Source: Massilibacteroides sp. (GTDB lineage Bacteria > Bacteroidota > Bacteroidia > Bacteroidales > Tannerellaceae). Taken from it: a DNA stretch of 41,904 bases. Below are positions 8,871 to 19,212 of this stretch, piece by piece. How positions within the stretch are numbered: position 1 is the stretch's first letter; each line of letters starts with the position of its first letter. A program made the position numbers and the translations under genes. The stretch lies in NCBI GenBank assembly GCA_028708075.1, contig JAQVZS010000022.1:1-41904 (forward strand), read 5' to 3'. Below the pieces are notes generated by a model. It made no database searches. It had not been told where the DNA came from and saw only the letters and a program-made list of their open reading frames with translations.

Positions 8871-11800
8871 ATGGCTTTTAGAAAAGAAAATAAGATAAAG
8901 AGTAACTTTTCAAAAATTACCATTGGTTTGGCTTCTCCGGAAGAAATCCTGGAAAATTCGAGTGGTGAAGTTTTGAAGCCTGAAACGATAAACTATCGTA
9001 CGTATAAACCGGAACGTGACGGCTTGTTTTGTGAGCGGATTTTTGGTCCGATTAAGGACTATGAGTGTCATTGCGGGAAGTATAAACGCATACGTTATAA
9101 AGGTATAGTTTGTGATCGTTGCGGGGTAGAAGTTACGGAGAAAAAAGTTCGTCGTGAACGTATGGGGCATATACATTTAGTTGTACCCGTAGCACATATT
9201 TGGTATTTCCGTTCTCTTCCCAATAAAATAGGTTATTTATTAGGCCTTCCTACGAAAAAATTGGATTCTATAATCTATTATGAGCGTTATGTGGTGATTC
9301 AGAAAGGATGTGTAGATACAGTTGAAGAATTAGATTTATTGTCTGAAGAAGAATATCTACAGATTTTGGATTCGCTTCCAAAGGAGAATCAACTGCTCGA
9401 AGATTCTGATCCGAATAAATTCATTGCTAAAATCGGAGCTGAAGCGGTATACGATTTGTTAGCTCGTTTGGATTTGGATACTTTGTCTTACGACTTACGC
9501 CACCGTGCAAGTACAGACACTTCTCAACAACGTAAGAACGAAGCATTGAAGCGTTTGCAAGTTGTTGAGTCTTTCCGTGCTTCCAAAGGTCGGAATAAAC
9601 CGGAATGGATGATTGTTAAAGTTGTACCTGTTATTCCTCCGGAATTACGTCCGCTTGTTCCTCTTGACGGTGGACGCTTTGCAACCTCGGATTTGAACGA
9701 CTTATACCGTCGTGTTATTATCCGCAATAACCGTTTGAAACGATTAATCGATATTAAGGCGCCCGAAGTAATTTTACGTAATGAGAAACGTATGCTTCAG
9801 GAGGCGGTTGATTCTTTGTTTGACAACTCACGTAAATCGAGTGCCGTAAAGACGGATGCCAATCGCCCATTAAAATCTCTCTCCGACAGTTTGAAAGGGA
9901 AACAGGGTCGTTTCCGCCAGAATCTGTTGGGAAAACGTGTGGATTATTCTGCTCGTTCTGTGATTGTTGTTGGACCAGAATTGAAAATGCATGAATGCGG
10001 TTTGCCGAAGGATATGGCTGCCGAATTATATAAACCATTTGTTATCCGTAAGTTGATTGAACGCGGAATTGTTAAAACGGTAAAATCTGCCAAAAAGATC
10101 GTTGACAGAAAAGAACCGGTCGTTTGGGATATTCTCGAATATGTAATGAAAGGTCACCCCGTCCTTCTGAACCGTGCTCCGACATTGCACCGCTTGGGTA
10201 TTCAGGCCTTTCAGCCTAAATTGATTGAGGGCAAAGCTATTCAGCTTCATCCATTGGCTTGTACGGCATTTAACGCGGATTTTGATGGAGACCAGATGGC
10301 GGTACATTTACCTTTGGGTAATGAGGCTGTTTTAGAAGCGCAAATGTTAATGTTGGCTTCACATAATATTTTGAATCCGGCTAATGGTGCACCTATTACA
10401 GTGCCTTCTCAGGATATGGTTCTTGGACTTTATTACATTACGAAACTGCGTCCGGGGGCCTTGGGTGAAGGATTAGTTTTCTATGGCGTTGAAGAAGCAA
10501 TTATTGCTTATAACGAAAAAAAGGTTGCTATCCATGCTCCGATAAAAGCTTATGTAGACGATATCGATGAAGAGGGTAACATAATCAGAGTTATGCGTGA
10601 AACATCTGTTGGACGTATAATGGTGAATGAATTTGTTCCCAAAGAAATTGGTTTTGTGAATGAAATCTTGGGGAAAAAGGCGCTAAGAGATATCATCGGT
10701 TTTGTAATTAAGAACTGCGGTGTTGCCCGTACAGCTCAATTTCTGGATGATATTAAAAATTTAGGATATCAAATGGCCTTCAAGGGTGGTCTATCATTTA
10801 ATTTGGCTGATGTGTTGATCCCTGAAGAAAAAGAAGATTTGGTTAAAGAAGGATACGAAGAAGTCGAACAGATTTTGACTAATTATAGCATGGGATTCAT
10901 TACCTACAACGAACGTTATAATCAGATAATTGATACCTGGACGCACGTAAACAGTAAGCTTTCCAATATCCTAATGAAAAAACTGACTGAAGATAATGGC
11001 GGTTTTAATTCTGTATTTATGATGATGGATTCCGGAGCGCGTGGGTCTAAAGAACAGATTCGTCAGCTTTCAGGTATGCGTGGTTTGATGGCCAAACCGC
11101 AAAAGAGTGGAGCTGAAGGTGGACAGATTATTGAAAACCCTATTCTTTCAAACTTTAAGGAAGGGCTGTCTGTGTTGGAGTACTTTATTTCAACTCACGG
11201 CGCTCGTAAAGGTTTGGCTGATACAGCGTTGAAAACAGCCGACGCCGGATATCTGACTCGTCGTTTGGTAGATGTTTCTCATGATGTTATTATTAATGAA
11301 GAGGATTGCGGAACTTTGCGCGGACTTATTTGTACGGAATTGAAGAATAATGAAGAGGTAATTGCCTCGCTTTACGAACGCATTTTAGGGCGCGTGTCTG
11401 TACATGATATTCAACATCCGCAAACCGGAGAAATACTGGTAAGGGCCGGAGAAGAAATCCGGGAAGATGCTGCTAAGAAAATACAACAATCTCCGATTGA
11501 AAGCGTGGAAATACGTTCCGTTCTTACTTGTGAATCTAAAAAAGGGGTTTGCGCGAAGTGTTATGGACGTAATTTGGCTACCGGTCAGATGGTACAAAAA
11601 GGGGAAGTTGTTGGCGTGATTGCTGCTCAATCGATTGGTGAACCGGGTACACAGTTGACGCTTCGTACATTCCACGTCGGAGGTATTGCTTCCAACATTG
11701 CGACAGAAAATAATATCGCATCGAAATTTGACGGAATTATTGAAATCGAAGAATTACGTTCGGTTGAGACGGTTGATCCTGCAGGAAAACCTTACCAGGT

Positions 11801-13163
11801 TGTTGTTAGTCGTCTTGCAGAAATGCGCGTAGTCGATCCAAATACTAAGATTGTTCTTTTCACGCACAATATTCCTTACGGTTCTAAACTGTTTTTTAAG
11901 AACGGAGATGCAGTCAAGAAAGGTAATGTGCTTATCGAATGGGATCCGTTCAATGCGGTTATCGTTTCTGAAGTTTCCGGAAAGATCGAGTTTGAAAGCT
12001 TGATTGAAAACGTGACTTATAAAATTGAAAGTGACGAAACTACCGGATTGAAAGAAAAAATCATCATTGAATCCAAAGATAAGACTAAAGCGCCGGCAGT
12101 GCATATTCTTGATGAAAATGATAATTATTTGAAAAATTATTCATTGCCGTTGGGAGCTCACGTGGTGAAGGAAAATGGTGATACCATAAAGGCTGGTGAA
12201 GTCTTGGTGAAAATACCTCGTGCCGTTGGTAAAACGGGCGATATTACCGGAGGTCTTCCCCGTGTTACAGAATTGTTCGAAGCACGTAATCCGTCCAATC
12301 CTGCAGTTGTGTCAGAAATTGACGGAGAAATTGGATTTGGAAAGATTAAGCGTGGTAACCGTGAAATCACTGTTACATCTAAATTAGGTGAAGTGAAAAA
12401 GTATATGGTTCCATTGTCCAAACAACTCCTTGTTCAGGAAAACGACTATATACGTGCTGGTATGCCTTTGTCAGATGGTGCAATCACTCCTTCCGATATT
12501 CTTGCAATTAAAGGACCGACGGCAGTTCAGGAATACATTGTGAATGAAGTGCAGGATGTCTATCGGTTACAAGGAGTGAAGATCAACGATAAGCATTTCG
12601 AAGTAATCGTACGCCAGATGATGCGTAAAGTTGAAGTTGTCGATCCGGGAGATACTCGTTTCCTTGAGCAACAAGTTGTCGACAAGTTGGAAGTGATGGA
12701 AGAGAACGATCGCATTTGGGGTAAAAAAGTGGTTATGGACGCGGGCGATTCCCAAACCTTGCAAGCGGGTCAGATTGTGACTGCCCGAAAATTAAGAGAT
12801 GAAAACAGTATGCTGAAACGTCGTGACCTGAAATTAATCGAAGTACGTGATGCAATACCTGCTACGGCTAATCAGATTCTTCAAGGCATCACACGTGCCG
12901 CTTTGCAGACAAATAGCTTTATGTCTGCCGCATCTTTCCAGGAAACGACGAAGGTGTTGAACGAAGCAGCAATCAACGGAAAGGTCGACCGTTTGGAAGG
13001 ATTGAAGGAAAATGTGATTTGCGGTCATTTGATTCCTGCGGGAACCGGTCAGCGCGATTTTGACAAATTAGTTGTCGGAGCTAAAGACGAGTTCGATCGT
13101 ATCCTGTCCAACCGAAAAAATGTGGTTGATTTCAATGAAGTGGATGCAGAGATTGACAGGTAA
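8871..13163 (+). CDS. rpoC: DNA-directed RNA polymerase subunit beta'
   Basis: 1430 residues. The N-terminal zinc site uses C66, C68, C81 and C84. The catalytic magnesium motif NADFDGD is at 468-474. The trigger-loop/bridge-helix region includes [12 protein letters not shown] and [21 protein letters not shown] second zinc site involves C813, C887, C894 and C897. The C-terminal part has [13 protein letters not shown] and the lineage-specific insertions expected in Bacteroidetes. It ends the operon; a good terminator follows within 25 bp. Confidence 0.99.
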   Translation: MAFRKENKIKSNFSKITIGLASPEEILENSSGEVLKPETINYRTYKPERDGLFCERIFGPIKDYECHCGKYKRIRYKGIVCDRCGVEVTEKKVRRERMGHIHLVVPVAHIWYFRSLPNKIGYLLGLPTKKLDSIIYYERYVVIQKGCVDTVEELDLLSEEEYLQILDSLPKENQLLEDSDPNKFIAKIGAEAVYDLLARLDLDTLSYDLRHRASTDTSQQRKNEALKRLQVVESFRASKGRNKPEWMIVKVVPVIPPELRPLVPLDGGRFATSDLNDLYRRVIIRNNRLKRLIDIKAPEVILRNEKRMLQEAVDSLFDNSRKSSAVKTDANRPLKSLSDSLKGKQGRFRQNLLGKRVDYSARSVIVVGPELKMHECGLPKDMAAELYKPFVIRKLIERGIVKTVKSAKKIVDRKEPVVWDILEYVMKGHPVLLNRAPTLHRLGIQAFQPKLIEGKAIQLHPLACTAFNADFDGDQMAVHLPLGNEAVLEAQMLMLASHNILNPANGAPITVPSQDMVLGLYYITKLRPGALGEGLVFYGVEEAIIAYNEKKVAIHAPIKAYVDDIDEEGNIIRVMRETSVGRIMVNEFVPKEIGFVNEILGKKALRDIIGFVIKNCGVARTAQFLDDIKNLGYQMAFKGGLSFNLADVLIPEEKEDLVKEGYEEVEQILTNYSMGFITYNERYNQIIDTWTHVNSKLSNILMKKLTEDNGGFNSVFMMMDSGARGSKEQIRQLSGMRGLMAKPQKSGAEGGQIIENPILSNFKEGLSVLEYFISTHGARKGLADTALKTADAGYLTRRLVDVSHDVIINEEDCGTLRGLICTELKNNEEVIASLYERILGRVSVHDIQHPQTGEILVRAGEEIREDAAKKIQQSPIESVEIRSVLTCESKKGVCAKCYGRNLATGQMVQKGEVVGVIAAQSIGEPGTQLTLRTFHVGGIASNIATENNIASKFDGIIEIEELRSVETVDPAGKPYQVVVSRLAEMRVVDPNTKIVLFTHNIPYGSKLFFKNGDAVKKGNVLIEWDPFNAVIVSEVSGKIEFESLIENVTYKIESDETTGLKEKIIIESKDKTKAPAVHILDENDNYLKNYSLPLGAHVVKENGDTIKAGEVLVKIPRAVGKTGDITGGLPRVTELFEARNPSNPAVVSEIDGEIGFGKIKRGNREITVTSKLGEVKKYMVPLSKQLLVQENDYIRAGMPLSDGAITPSDILAIKGPTAVQEYIVNEVQDVYRLQGVKINDKHFEVIVRQMMRKVEVVDPGDTRFLEQQVVDKLEVMEENDRIWGKKVVMDAGDSQTLQAGQIVTARKLRDENSMLKRRDLKLIEVRDAIPATANQILQGITRAALQTNSFMSAASFQETTKVLNEAAINGKVDRLEGLKENVICGHLIPAGTGQRDFDKLVVGAKDEFDRILSNRKNVVDFNEVDAEIDR

Positions 13164-13184
13164 AACGGTTTATAGATAAATGAA

Positions 13185-13218
13185 AAGGCTATCGGATTTA
13201 TTCTCGGTAGCCTTTTTT
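13185..13218 (+). terminator. Rho-independent terminator after rpoC
   Basis: AAGGCTATCG (13185-13194) pairs with CGGTAGCCTT (13205-13214) with one T-G wobble, then T's to 13218. It ends the long tRNA-tuf-rpoC block. Confidence 0.85.
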
Positions 13219-13236
13219 GATTCTGTTAGTTTAATC

Positions 13237-13268
13237 ATTGTGTAATCAGATCAGAACCCATACATTTG
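13237..13268 (+). promoter_or_regulatory. Promoter of the DUF3467 gene
   Basis: TACATTTG at 13261-13268 is a perfect -7 element. ATTG at 13237-13240 matches the -33 TTTG in three of four bases at 20-bp spacing. Transcription would start about 25 bp before the ATG, between the rpoC terminator and the Shine-Dalgarno site. Confidence 0.6.
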
Positions 13269-13285
13269 TTCTGAAATAATAAAAG

Positions 13286-13291
13286 AGGAGG
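13286..13291 (+). promoter_or_regulatory. Strong Shine-Dalgarno AGGAGG
   Basis: A full AGGAGG lies 6 nt before the ATG of the DUF3467 gene. The other genes in the window lack such a site, as is normal for Bacteroidetes, where the anti-SD is usually unused. It fixes the start at 13298. Confidence 0.7.
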
Positions 13292-13297
13292 TTTAAA

Positions 13298-13609
13298 ATG
13301 GAAAATAAGAATCAAGGTGGCGAGATTCAGGTTGAGTTATCCGAAGAAGTTTCGCAGGGGATTTATTCCAATTTAGCAATTATCGCGCATTCCAGTTCGG
13401 AGTTTATCATTGATTTTATCCGTTTGATGCCCGGAACGCCGAAAGCCAAAGTACAAAGCCGGATAATTTTGACGCCGGATAATGCCAAACGTTTGTTGTA
13501 TGCTCTGCAAGATAATATAGAGAAATTTGAAGCGCAGAAGAATACAGATAAAACTGTTAAATTTGAAGATATTATTCCTCCGATAGGTGGGATGAAAGGA
13601 GACGCCTGA
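13298..13609 (+). CDS. DUF3467 family protein
   Basis: 103 residues, acidic and without signal peptide or membrane span. The sequence EIQVELSEEVSQGIYSNLA, then the SEFIIDFIRLMPGTPKAKVQ stretch and RIILTPDNAKRLLYALQDNI, matches the DUF3467 family. In that family a short beta strand and a target-like amphipathic helix are conserved, but no function is known. The family is often found next to rpoC in Bacteroidetes, as here, though this gene has its own promoter and terminator. A role tied to transcription is a guess from position only. Alternative: a generic small nucleoid- or polymerase-associated factor. Confidence 0.8.
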   Translation: MENKNQGGEIQVELSEEVSQGIYSNLAIIAHSSSEFIIDFIRLMPGTPKAKVQSRIILTPDNAKRLLYALQDNIEKFEAQKNTDKTVKFEDIIPPIGGMKGDA

Positions 13610-13648
13610 AATATCTGCAAGATTATGATTCGTCTTTAATGACCGTTG

Positions 13649-13679
13649 CAGATTTAAATGGCGAAATAATCTGTTTTTT
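13649..13679 (+). terminator. Weak terminator after the DUF3467 gene
   Basis: CAGATT (13649-13654) pairs with AATCTG (13668-13673), then TTTTTT at 13674-13679. An alternative overlapping stem, ATCTGCAA (13613-13620) with TTGCAGAT (13646-13653), competes for the same bases. The stem is short, so the call is tentative. Confidence 0.45.
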
Positions 13680-13688
13680 GAACGGGTA

Positions 13689-13746
13689 GCCATAAAAATT
13701 CACCCCGAAAGTTTACTAGTAAACTTTCGGGGTGAATTTTTATGGC
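13689..13746. repeat. Perfect 58-bp palindrome without loop
   Basis: Bases 13689-13717 are the exact reverse complement of 13718-13746, meeting at the ACTAGT centre. Each arm has an outer AT-rich part (GCCATAAAAATT), a GC-rich core (CACCCCGAAAG) and an AT-rich centre. As RNA it would fold into a 27-29 bp hairpin in either direction. No gene lies in it. It could act as a bidirectional terminator, a transcription barrier or a protein-binding site. Confidence 0.9.
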
Positions 13747-14195
13747 ACATTGTTAACAGGATTTCAAAAAATGAATTATCCGCACAATTGGGAGAAGATG
13801 AAGAGATAATACCATATTCTCCCTTTTAATTTTGAGCAATAAATAATATTTAAATACGATTATTTAGGATACATAACATTAATAATCAATATTCTTTTAT
13901 TGATATCTGCGAATGAGAATTATAAAAATAATTGTCATGATAACTGTCTATTTTTTGTCTTTATGATCTGTTTTTGGAGTACAAGAGATCAAAATGACTT
14001 TGTTGATGTAGCGTAAAAATAATTTTATGAACGAGTAATATACGTCTATCGGAGATTCTAGGATATTATCTTGTTGCCTGATTGTTGGGTTGTGAAAATT
14101 AGCAGTGGTAAATGTTTATGTACTTATTTGTGTATAAATGTGTTTTTTTTGTCTCAAAAATCTATTAAAATGATTTTAAATGTGTTTTTTATATT

Positions 14196-14203
14196 TATAT
14201 TTG
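14196..14203 (+). promoter_or_regulatory. Candidate -7 element for susC (first pair)
   Basis: TATATTTG matches TAnnTTTG exactly. No TTTG lies at the right spacing upstream, so the -33 box is missing or weak. If used, the transcript would have a leader of about 145 nt that includes the dyad at 14265-14297. A weak -35 would fit an activated promoter. Confidence 0.4.
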
Positions 14204-14264
14204 TAGGTGTAAAAAACAGCAAAATATAATTAATATTTGCTTATCAGTGGATTTGTGTGTTTAG

Positions 14265-14297
14265 AATATATGTCTTAATGACGTCAAAACATATATT
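14265..14297 (+). promoter_or_regulatory. Dyad in the leader of the first susC
   Basis: AATATATGT (14265-14273) is mirrored by ACATATATT (14289-14297) around CTTAATGACGTCAAA, which itself contains the palindrome TGACGTCA (14279-14286). The dyad ends 60 bp before the ATG. It could be an operator or a leader hairpin; the sequence does not decide between them. Confidence 0.45.
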
Positions 14298-14357
14298 ACT
14301 CTACATTAATGACAAAAAACATTTGTTTTTTATTAATTTAATTATAAAAGTGTGTTT

Positions 14358-17300
14358 ATGAAAAGATTGATTTATCTTTTGTTATGTTTGTTTGTGAGCA
14401 TAGGAGTTGTTGTTGCTCAAACGCGAACTATAGAAGGTGTCGTTCTCTCAGCTGAAGATGGAGAACCTATAATCGGCGCTTCTATTGTAGTTAAAGGAAC
14501 TACAACTGGTACAGTGACAGATTTAGATGGAGCGTTTACCTTGAATGTTCCAAGTTCGGCAACCACCTTGATCGTTTCTTATTTAGGAATGAAAACTCAG
14601 GAAGTGGCTGTTAAAGCAAAAGTAGAAGTTCTGTTGAAAGTAGATTCAAAGACTCTTGACGAAGTCGTAGTAACGGCTATGGGACTTAACCGGGAGAAAA
14701 AATCATTAGGTTATGCCATTCAAGAAGTGAAATCAGAAGAGTTGACAAAAGCAGGAGCAACTAGTATTACCAGTTCATTAGCGGGTAAAGTTGCCGGAGT
14801 CCAAATCAACCAGTTTGGTGGATCTGTTGGTGCATCTTCCCGTATTGCTGTTCGTGGTAACTCTTCTTTGAGTCATGATCAACAACCCTTGATCGTCGTT
14901 GATGGTGTGCCAATTGCCAACGATACGCGACGTTCCGGAGATAATACGTATAATGGGGTCGACTATGGTTCAGGTTTAAATGATATAAACCCTGAAGACA
15001 TTGAATCTATTTCTGTATTGAAAGGAGGTTCAGCCGCATTGTATGGAATGCGTGCCGGTAATGGTGTAATTTTGATTACGACGAAATCAGGTAAGAACAC
15101 AAATGGAGTTTCGGTATCGTATGATATGAATATTACGATGGACAAAGTTGCAAATATTCCAAAACTACAGAATTCCTACGGGCAAGGACATGATGGAGAT
15201 GAATGGCATTGGAAAAATGGCAAGAATTCAAATTTGAGCTATCAGGATTATGCAACTCAATATGGATTTGATTATTCTAAAAATGTAAATACAGGATATG
15301 ACGAATCTTGGGGTCCCAGATTAGATGCCGGGTTAAAGATTAGCCAGTATGATAGCAATGGAGAATATGTAGATTGGGTTTCTCGTCCGGACAACATAAA
15401 AGATTATTTTCAGACGGGTCTTTCTATGAATCATATGATTTCGGTTCAGGCAAAGTCGGAAAATATTTCGACGCGTGCTTCATTATCTTTCCGCGATCAG
15501 GTTGGTACCGTTCCAAACACAGACCAAAAGAAATATTCGGGTCAGATCAGTTCGGAGATGAAATTAAATAAGTACATTACGTATAATTTAAACGCTAGTT
15601 ATACACGTACAGAGAGTGATAACCTGGTTACTCAGGGTTATGGGAACAACCCGATAAACTCTTTAATTACTTGGTCCGGTCGTCAAATTAATATGAAGAC
15701 GTTAAAGGCGAATTGGGATCAAAAAGATGCAAATGGGAATTATACTTATTATAACTGGATTGACTATTATCACATGAATCCATATTTTTCTGTAAATGAG
15801 AATACAAACAGTTATAAACGTGACCGTATATTCGGTAAATCATCTCTGTTTTATCAACCATTTGAATGGTTAAAGTTTGAAGGTCGTTTAGGATTTGATT
15901 TTTATAATGCGCAGACCTTCGAAAAGCATTATTTTGATCGTGGAGATTGGGAAAAAGGAGGATTTTTACAGGAAACGACTAAAAATACAGAATTGAACTC
16001 GGATTTTATCGCATCCATAAATAAAATTATCGGCGATTTCAGTATCACCGGTATTGTCGGAGCAAATTATCGCGATTTATCCTGGGAATCAAATTCGTTA
16101 GGCGCTTCAGCTTTGACTGTCCCGGGTGTTTACGCAATGGCAAATAAGTCGGGAGATGCCGTTACAAAAATGGATCACAGCCATGTTCGTTCAAATTCTA
16201 TCTATGCCAATGCCTCTATCGGTTGGAAGAGCCAGCTATATTTGGATGCCAGCGCTCGAAATGATTGGAGTTCTACAATTAAAGATGATTTCTTTTATCC
16301 TTCAGTTAGTGTAAGTTGGATTCCTACAGAAACATTTGAGAATATTAAAGGTGATATTCTTTCATTTTGGAAACTTCGTGCTGGTGTAGCTGAAATTGGT
16401 TCGGCAACAAGTCCTTATCGTAACAGTTATTATTACTATGCTGAGGATTATTCCTTTGATGGAGTTTCTCAAATGTATAAAAGCTATACCTATCCTAATT
16501 ATAATTTGAAACCGGAAAGCATTACAACTTGGGAGGTTGGTACAGAAGTCGGATTCTTGGATGATCGTATCCATTTGGATTTGGCCTACTATCAGAAAAA
16601 AACGAAAGATCAGATTCTTTCAGTGTCGACTTCAAACGTTGTTGGATTCTCTGCGATGTTGGTTAATGCCGGGCAAATTAATAATGAAGGGATAGAGTTT
16701 TTGTTGAGAGGAGATATTCTTCGCAGTGATGAAGGGTTGAACTGGACCTCAACAATAAACTTTTCGAAAGATAGAAGTGAGGTTATAAGTTTATATCCCG
16801 GATTGGATTATTATGGAATAGGTTGGACATGGGGTATCGCAACACAAGCAAGAGTTGGGTCAAAATGGGGAGACTTAGTTGGTACGGGTTATGATCGTAT
16901 AACTAAAAAAGACGTTGAAGAAGATAACATTGCAACGGCCGATCAGATAGGTGCAATTAAATTAAATGCAAATGGCAATCCGATGACGAAGTCTGCTGCT
17001 ATAATCGGTAATGTTTCTCCCGACTTTTTTATGGGATGGCGTCATGATTTCAATTATAAAAATCTTTCATTTGGATTTTTACTAGACTTACGTATTGGTG
17101 GTGATATCTGGTCTCAATCGATGTCTCACTCGTATTCAGCAGGTACAGCTTTTGTTACGGCTGAAAATGGAATTCGTGAGCGCAGTATTATTGCAGGGAA
17201 GGATGTTAAAACAGATGAACGTTTTGTTATGCAGGATGCCAGTGGGAACTGGGTCAAAAATACGATTGAAACAAATGCATATACCTGGTTTAACTCAAAT

Positions 17301-17588
17301 GGAACATCAGAAACGTATGTGTTTGACGGTTCATTTTTGAAATTGCGTGAGGTTTACTTGTCTTATACGATTCCTCATTCGATATTAAATAAAACAAAAT
17401 ATTTTAAACAGGCAACAGTTTCATTAATAGGAACCAATCTTGCCCTTCTTTGGGTTGATTCATCCAATACTTTACGTTTGGATCCTGAGGTGGGTGGTGT
17501 GTCCAGTGACAGCCGTGGTGTTGGTTTCGAACAGGCATCGACCCCGGGTTCGCGCAGCATTGGTCTTAAATTAGGTTTAACATTTTAA
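14358..17588 (+). CDS. SusC/RagA-type TonB-dependent outer-membrane transporter (first pair)
   Basis: 1076 residues from ATG 14358; the in-frame GTG at 14352 is less likely because the signal peptide MKRLIYLLLCLFVSIGVVVA starts cleanly at the ATG. After the signal come a carboxypeptidase-regulatory-like domain (about 23-98, IEGVVLSAEDGEPIIGASIV), a linker with LDEVVVTAMGLNREKKSLGY, the plug (RIAVRGNSSLSHDQQPLIVV) and a C-terminal beta barrel ending RSIGLKLGLTF. It imports a nutrient across the outer membrane with the SusD partner that starts 18 bp later. The ligand cannot be told. No glycosidase, peptidase, sigma/anti-sigma pair or hybrid sensor lies nearby. Confidence 0.93.
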   Translation: MKRLIYLLLCLFVSIGVVVAQTRTIEGVVLSAEDGEPIIGASIVVKGTTTGTVTDLDGAFTLNVPSSATTLIVSYLGMKTQEVAVKAKVEVLLKVDSKTLDEVVVTAMGLNREKKSLGYAIQEVKSEELTKAGATSITSSLAGKVAGVQINQFGGSVGASSRIAVRGNSSLSHDQQPLIVVDGVPIANDTRRSGDNTYNGVDYGSGLNDINPEDIESISVLKGGSAALYGMRAGNGVILITTKSGKNTNGVSVSYDMNITMDKVANIPKLQNSYGQGHDGDEWHWKNGKNSNLSYQDYATQYGFDYSKNVNTGYDESWGPRLDAGLKISQYDSNGEYVDWVSRPDNIKDYFQTGLSMNHMISVQAKSENISTRASLSFRDQVGTVPNTDQKKYSGQISSEMKLNKYITYNLNASYTRTESDNLVTQGYGNNPINSLITWSGRQINMKTLKANWDQKDANGNYTYYNWIDYYHMNPYFSVNENTNSYKRDRIFGKSSLFYQPFEWLKFEGRLGFDFYNAQTFEKHYFDRGDWEKGGFLQETTKNTELNSDFIASINKIIGDFSITGIVGANYRDLSWESNSLGASALTVPGVYAMANKSGDAVTKMDHSHVRSNSIYANASIGWKSQLYLDASARNDWSSTIKDDFFYPSVSVSWIPTETFENIKGDILSFWKLRAGVAEIGSATSPYRNSYYYYAEDYSFDGVSQMYKSYTYPNYNLKPESITTWEVGTEVGFLDDRIHLDLAYYQKKTKDQILSVSTSNVVGFSAMLVNAGQINNEGIEFLLRGDILRSDEGLNWTSTINFSKDRSEVISLYPGLDYYGIGWTWGIATQARVGSKWGDLVGTGYDRITKKDVEEDNIATADQIGAIKLNANGNPMTKSAAIIGNVSPDFFMGWRHDFNYKNLSFGFLLDLRIGGDIWSQSMSHSYSAGTAFVTAENGIRERSIIAGKDVKTDERFVMQDASGNWVKNTIETNAYTWFNSNGTSETYVFDGSFLKLREVYLSYTIPHSILNKTKYFKQATVSLIGTNLALLWVDSSNTLRLDPEVGGVSSDSRGVGFEQASTPGSRSIGLKLGLTF

Positions 17589-17606
17589 TTAAAAGCTGTT
17601 TGAGTT

Positions 17607-19109
17607 ATGAAAAAGATATATATTATACTTGCTGTGTCTTCCTTTTTATTCGCTTCGACAGTGGGATGTACCAGTTCTTTTGATGAAATCAATACGGATC
17701 CGGATGCTTATACTTCAGTTCCGTATACGAATGTTCTGGCGAATGTACTTCGTCGTACTGCAGACCAATTTGGAGGAGACCTCGATATTGGGCAATGGGC
17801 CGGTTATGTTTCTGCCATACAGTATCTGAATGATTACAACAACTACATTCCGACAAATAATACGTATGGAAACCGTTGGTATCAATCCTATTGGGGGTAT
17901 GTCCAATTACAGGATATTTTAGATAGAACAGAGGAATCTGTTGACGCAAACAAGAATATTCGTAATGTGTGTATCTTGATGCAAAATTATTTGATGTTTA
18001 TGGCTGTAGATTGTTTTGGTGATATCCCTTATTCGGAAGCCTTTAAGGGATCCCCTGAAGCGGGTTCTGTTTTACAAACTCCGTATGACAAGCAGTCTGA
18101 AATTTATCCGAAGATTTTGGAAAATCTGAAAACCGTGGCAGATAGTTGGTCCACAGGATTAGGTTCCGACGAATTAGGAAAAGGCGATTTCCTCTTTAAT
18201 GGAGATGCCGCCAAATGGCAAAAATTCTGTAATTCTATTCGTCTGCGTATCGCAATGCGTATTTCAGGAGTATATCCGGAGTCTAAGTCTATCATTGAAG
18301 AAATCTTCAACAATTCTGATAAGTATCCTTATATAACAGAAACGAAAGACAATGCTTACTTCTGGTGGCAAGGTTCAGGCGAATATTACGAACGTTATTA
18401 TCAAAACTTCAGAAGCCGTGATGATGACGGTATGGCTGATATATTTATCGACCATTTGAAAATGATGGAAGACCCTCGTATTGCAATCTATGCAAAACCC
18501 GCAAAATCGGATGGTGAATATCGTGGCTTTGAAAATGGGTCAAAGACTGCTCCCCTCAGTCTCAGCGCTATTTCCCGTATCGGAGTGAAGTTCCGGGAAG
18601 ATCCTGCTGGTTTTTCTCCTTTTTACCGCGCATGCGAGAGTTATTTCATGATGTCAGAAGCCGCATTGAATGGTTGGAATGTCCCTATGTCAGCTCAAGA
18701 AGCATACGAAAATGGGGTTCGTTTATCCATGGCGGATAATGATATCGATGATGCTGATACAGAAGCCTATCTTTCCGGAAAAGGGAAATGGGACGACACG
18801 TATGCCCGTTTATACTTTGAAGAATGGGTCGCCTTGTTCAAACAAAATATTGAAGCTTGGTCGTTATATCGTAGAACCGGGTACCCAACTTATATCCATA
18901 CGTCAAAAGCTGCTGACGGAACTTCTCCCAAATATCCGGGTGCACGTTCTGTTTATAATGGCATACATAACGACGTACCTTTCCGTTTCCCATATCCGAA
19001 TAATCAATATTTGTATAATGAGGATAATGTTAAGGCTGCTGCGGCGAACGTAAAAGATCATGTTTGGGGAGAACAGGTTTGGTGGGATACACGAACAGAT
19101 GTACACTAA
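17607..19109 (+). CDS. SusD/RagB-type nutrient-binding lipoprotein (first pair)
   Basis: 500 residues. A lipoprotein signal ends at STVGC with C21 as the lipid site, followed by TSSFDEIN, an acidic stretch of the kind that sends Bacteroidetes lipoproteins to the cell surface. NTDPDAYTSV, the helical TPR-like core and the C-terminal VWWDTRTDVH place it in the SusD-like_2 group. It forms the lid of the SusC channel encoded 18 bp upstream. The ligand is unknown. A terminator follows 63 bp after the stop. Confidence 0.92.
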   Translation: MKKIYIILAVSSFLFASTVGCTSSFDEINTDPDAYTSVPYTNVLANVLRRTADQFGGDLDIGQWAGYVSAIQYLNDYNNYIPTNNTYGNRWYQSYWGYVQLQDILDRTEESVDANKNIRNVCILMQNYLMFMAVDCFGDIPYSEAFKGSPEAGSVLQTPYDKQSEIYPKILENLKTVADSWSTGLGSDELGKGDFLFNGDAAKWQKFCNSIRLRIAMRISGVYPESKSIIEEIFNNSDKYPYITETKDNAYFWWQGSGEYYERYYQNFRSRDDDGMADIFIDHLKMMEDPRIAIYAKPAKSDGEYRGFENGSKTAPLSLSAISRIGVKFREDPAGFSPFYRACESYFMMSEAALNGWNVPMSAQEAYENGVRLSMADNDIDDADTEAYLSGKGKWDDTYARLYFEEWVALFKQNIEAWSLYRRTGYPTYIHTSKAADGTSPKYPGARSVYNGIHNDVPFRFPYPNNQYLYNEDNVKAAAANVKDHVWGEQVWWDTRTDVH

Positions 19110-19172
19110 CTTGTCTAATATTCCTTATAGACACACACTTAGTATTAACCTGAAATAACCTGACTTGGAGAG

Positions 19173-19208
19173 AGGGTGCTCAATTTATCTTGGGCACCCT
19201 TTGTTTTT
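19173..19208 (+). terminator. Terminator between susD and the convergent pro/arg operon
   Basis: AGGGTGCTCA (19173-19182) pairs with TGGGCACCCT (19191-19200) with one wobble, followed by TTGTTTTT. It works for the plus-strand susCD transcript. For the minus-strand operon ending at 19213 the hairpin is present but is followed by CTCTCTCC, not a T-run, so it would act only as a weak barrier in that direction. Confidence 0.8.
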
Positions 19209-19212
19209 ATTC

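Larger units (their letters stand above)
13747..14357 (+). other. AT-rich untranslated region before the first susC
   Basis: 611 bp with no convincing gene; only ORFs of a few codons are seen. It holds a 13-bp direct repeat AAATGTGTTTTTT (14136-14148 and 14178-14190), the -7-like octamer TATATTTG and a dyad nearer the gene. The length is unusual for a SusC leader and suggests cis regulation. Confidence 0.6.

Noticed and set aside
13689-13746. Mobile element end or CRISPR-like unit at the palindrome
   Set aside because: No transposase, direct target duplication or repeated spacer pattern was seen.
13771-13806. Twelve-codon ORF after the palindrome
   Set aside because: No ribosome site, promoter or similarity; too short to support.
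14352-14357. GTG start two codons before the first susC ATG
   Set aside because: It only adds Met-Phe before a clean signal peptide; ATG 14358 is simpler.
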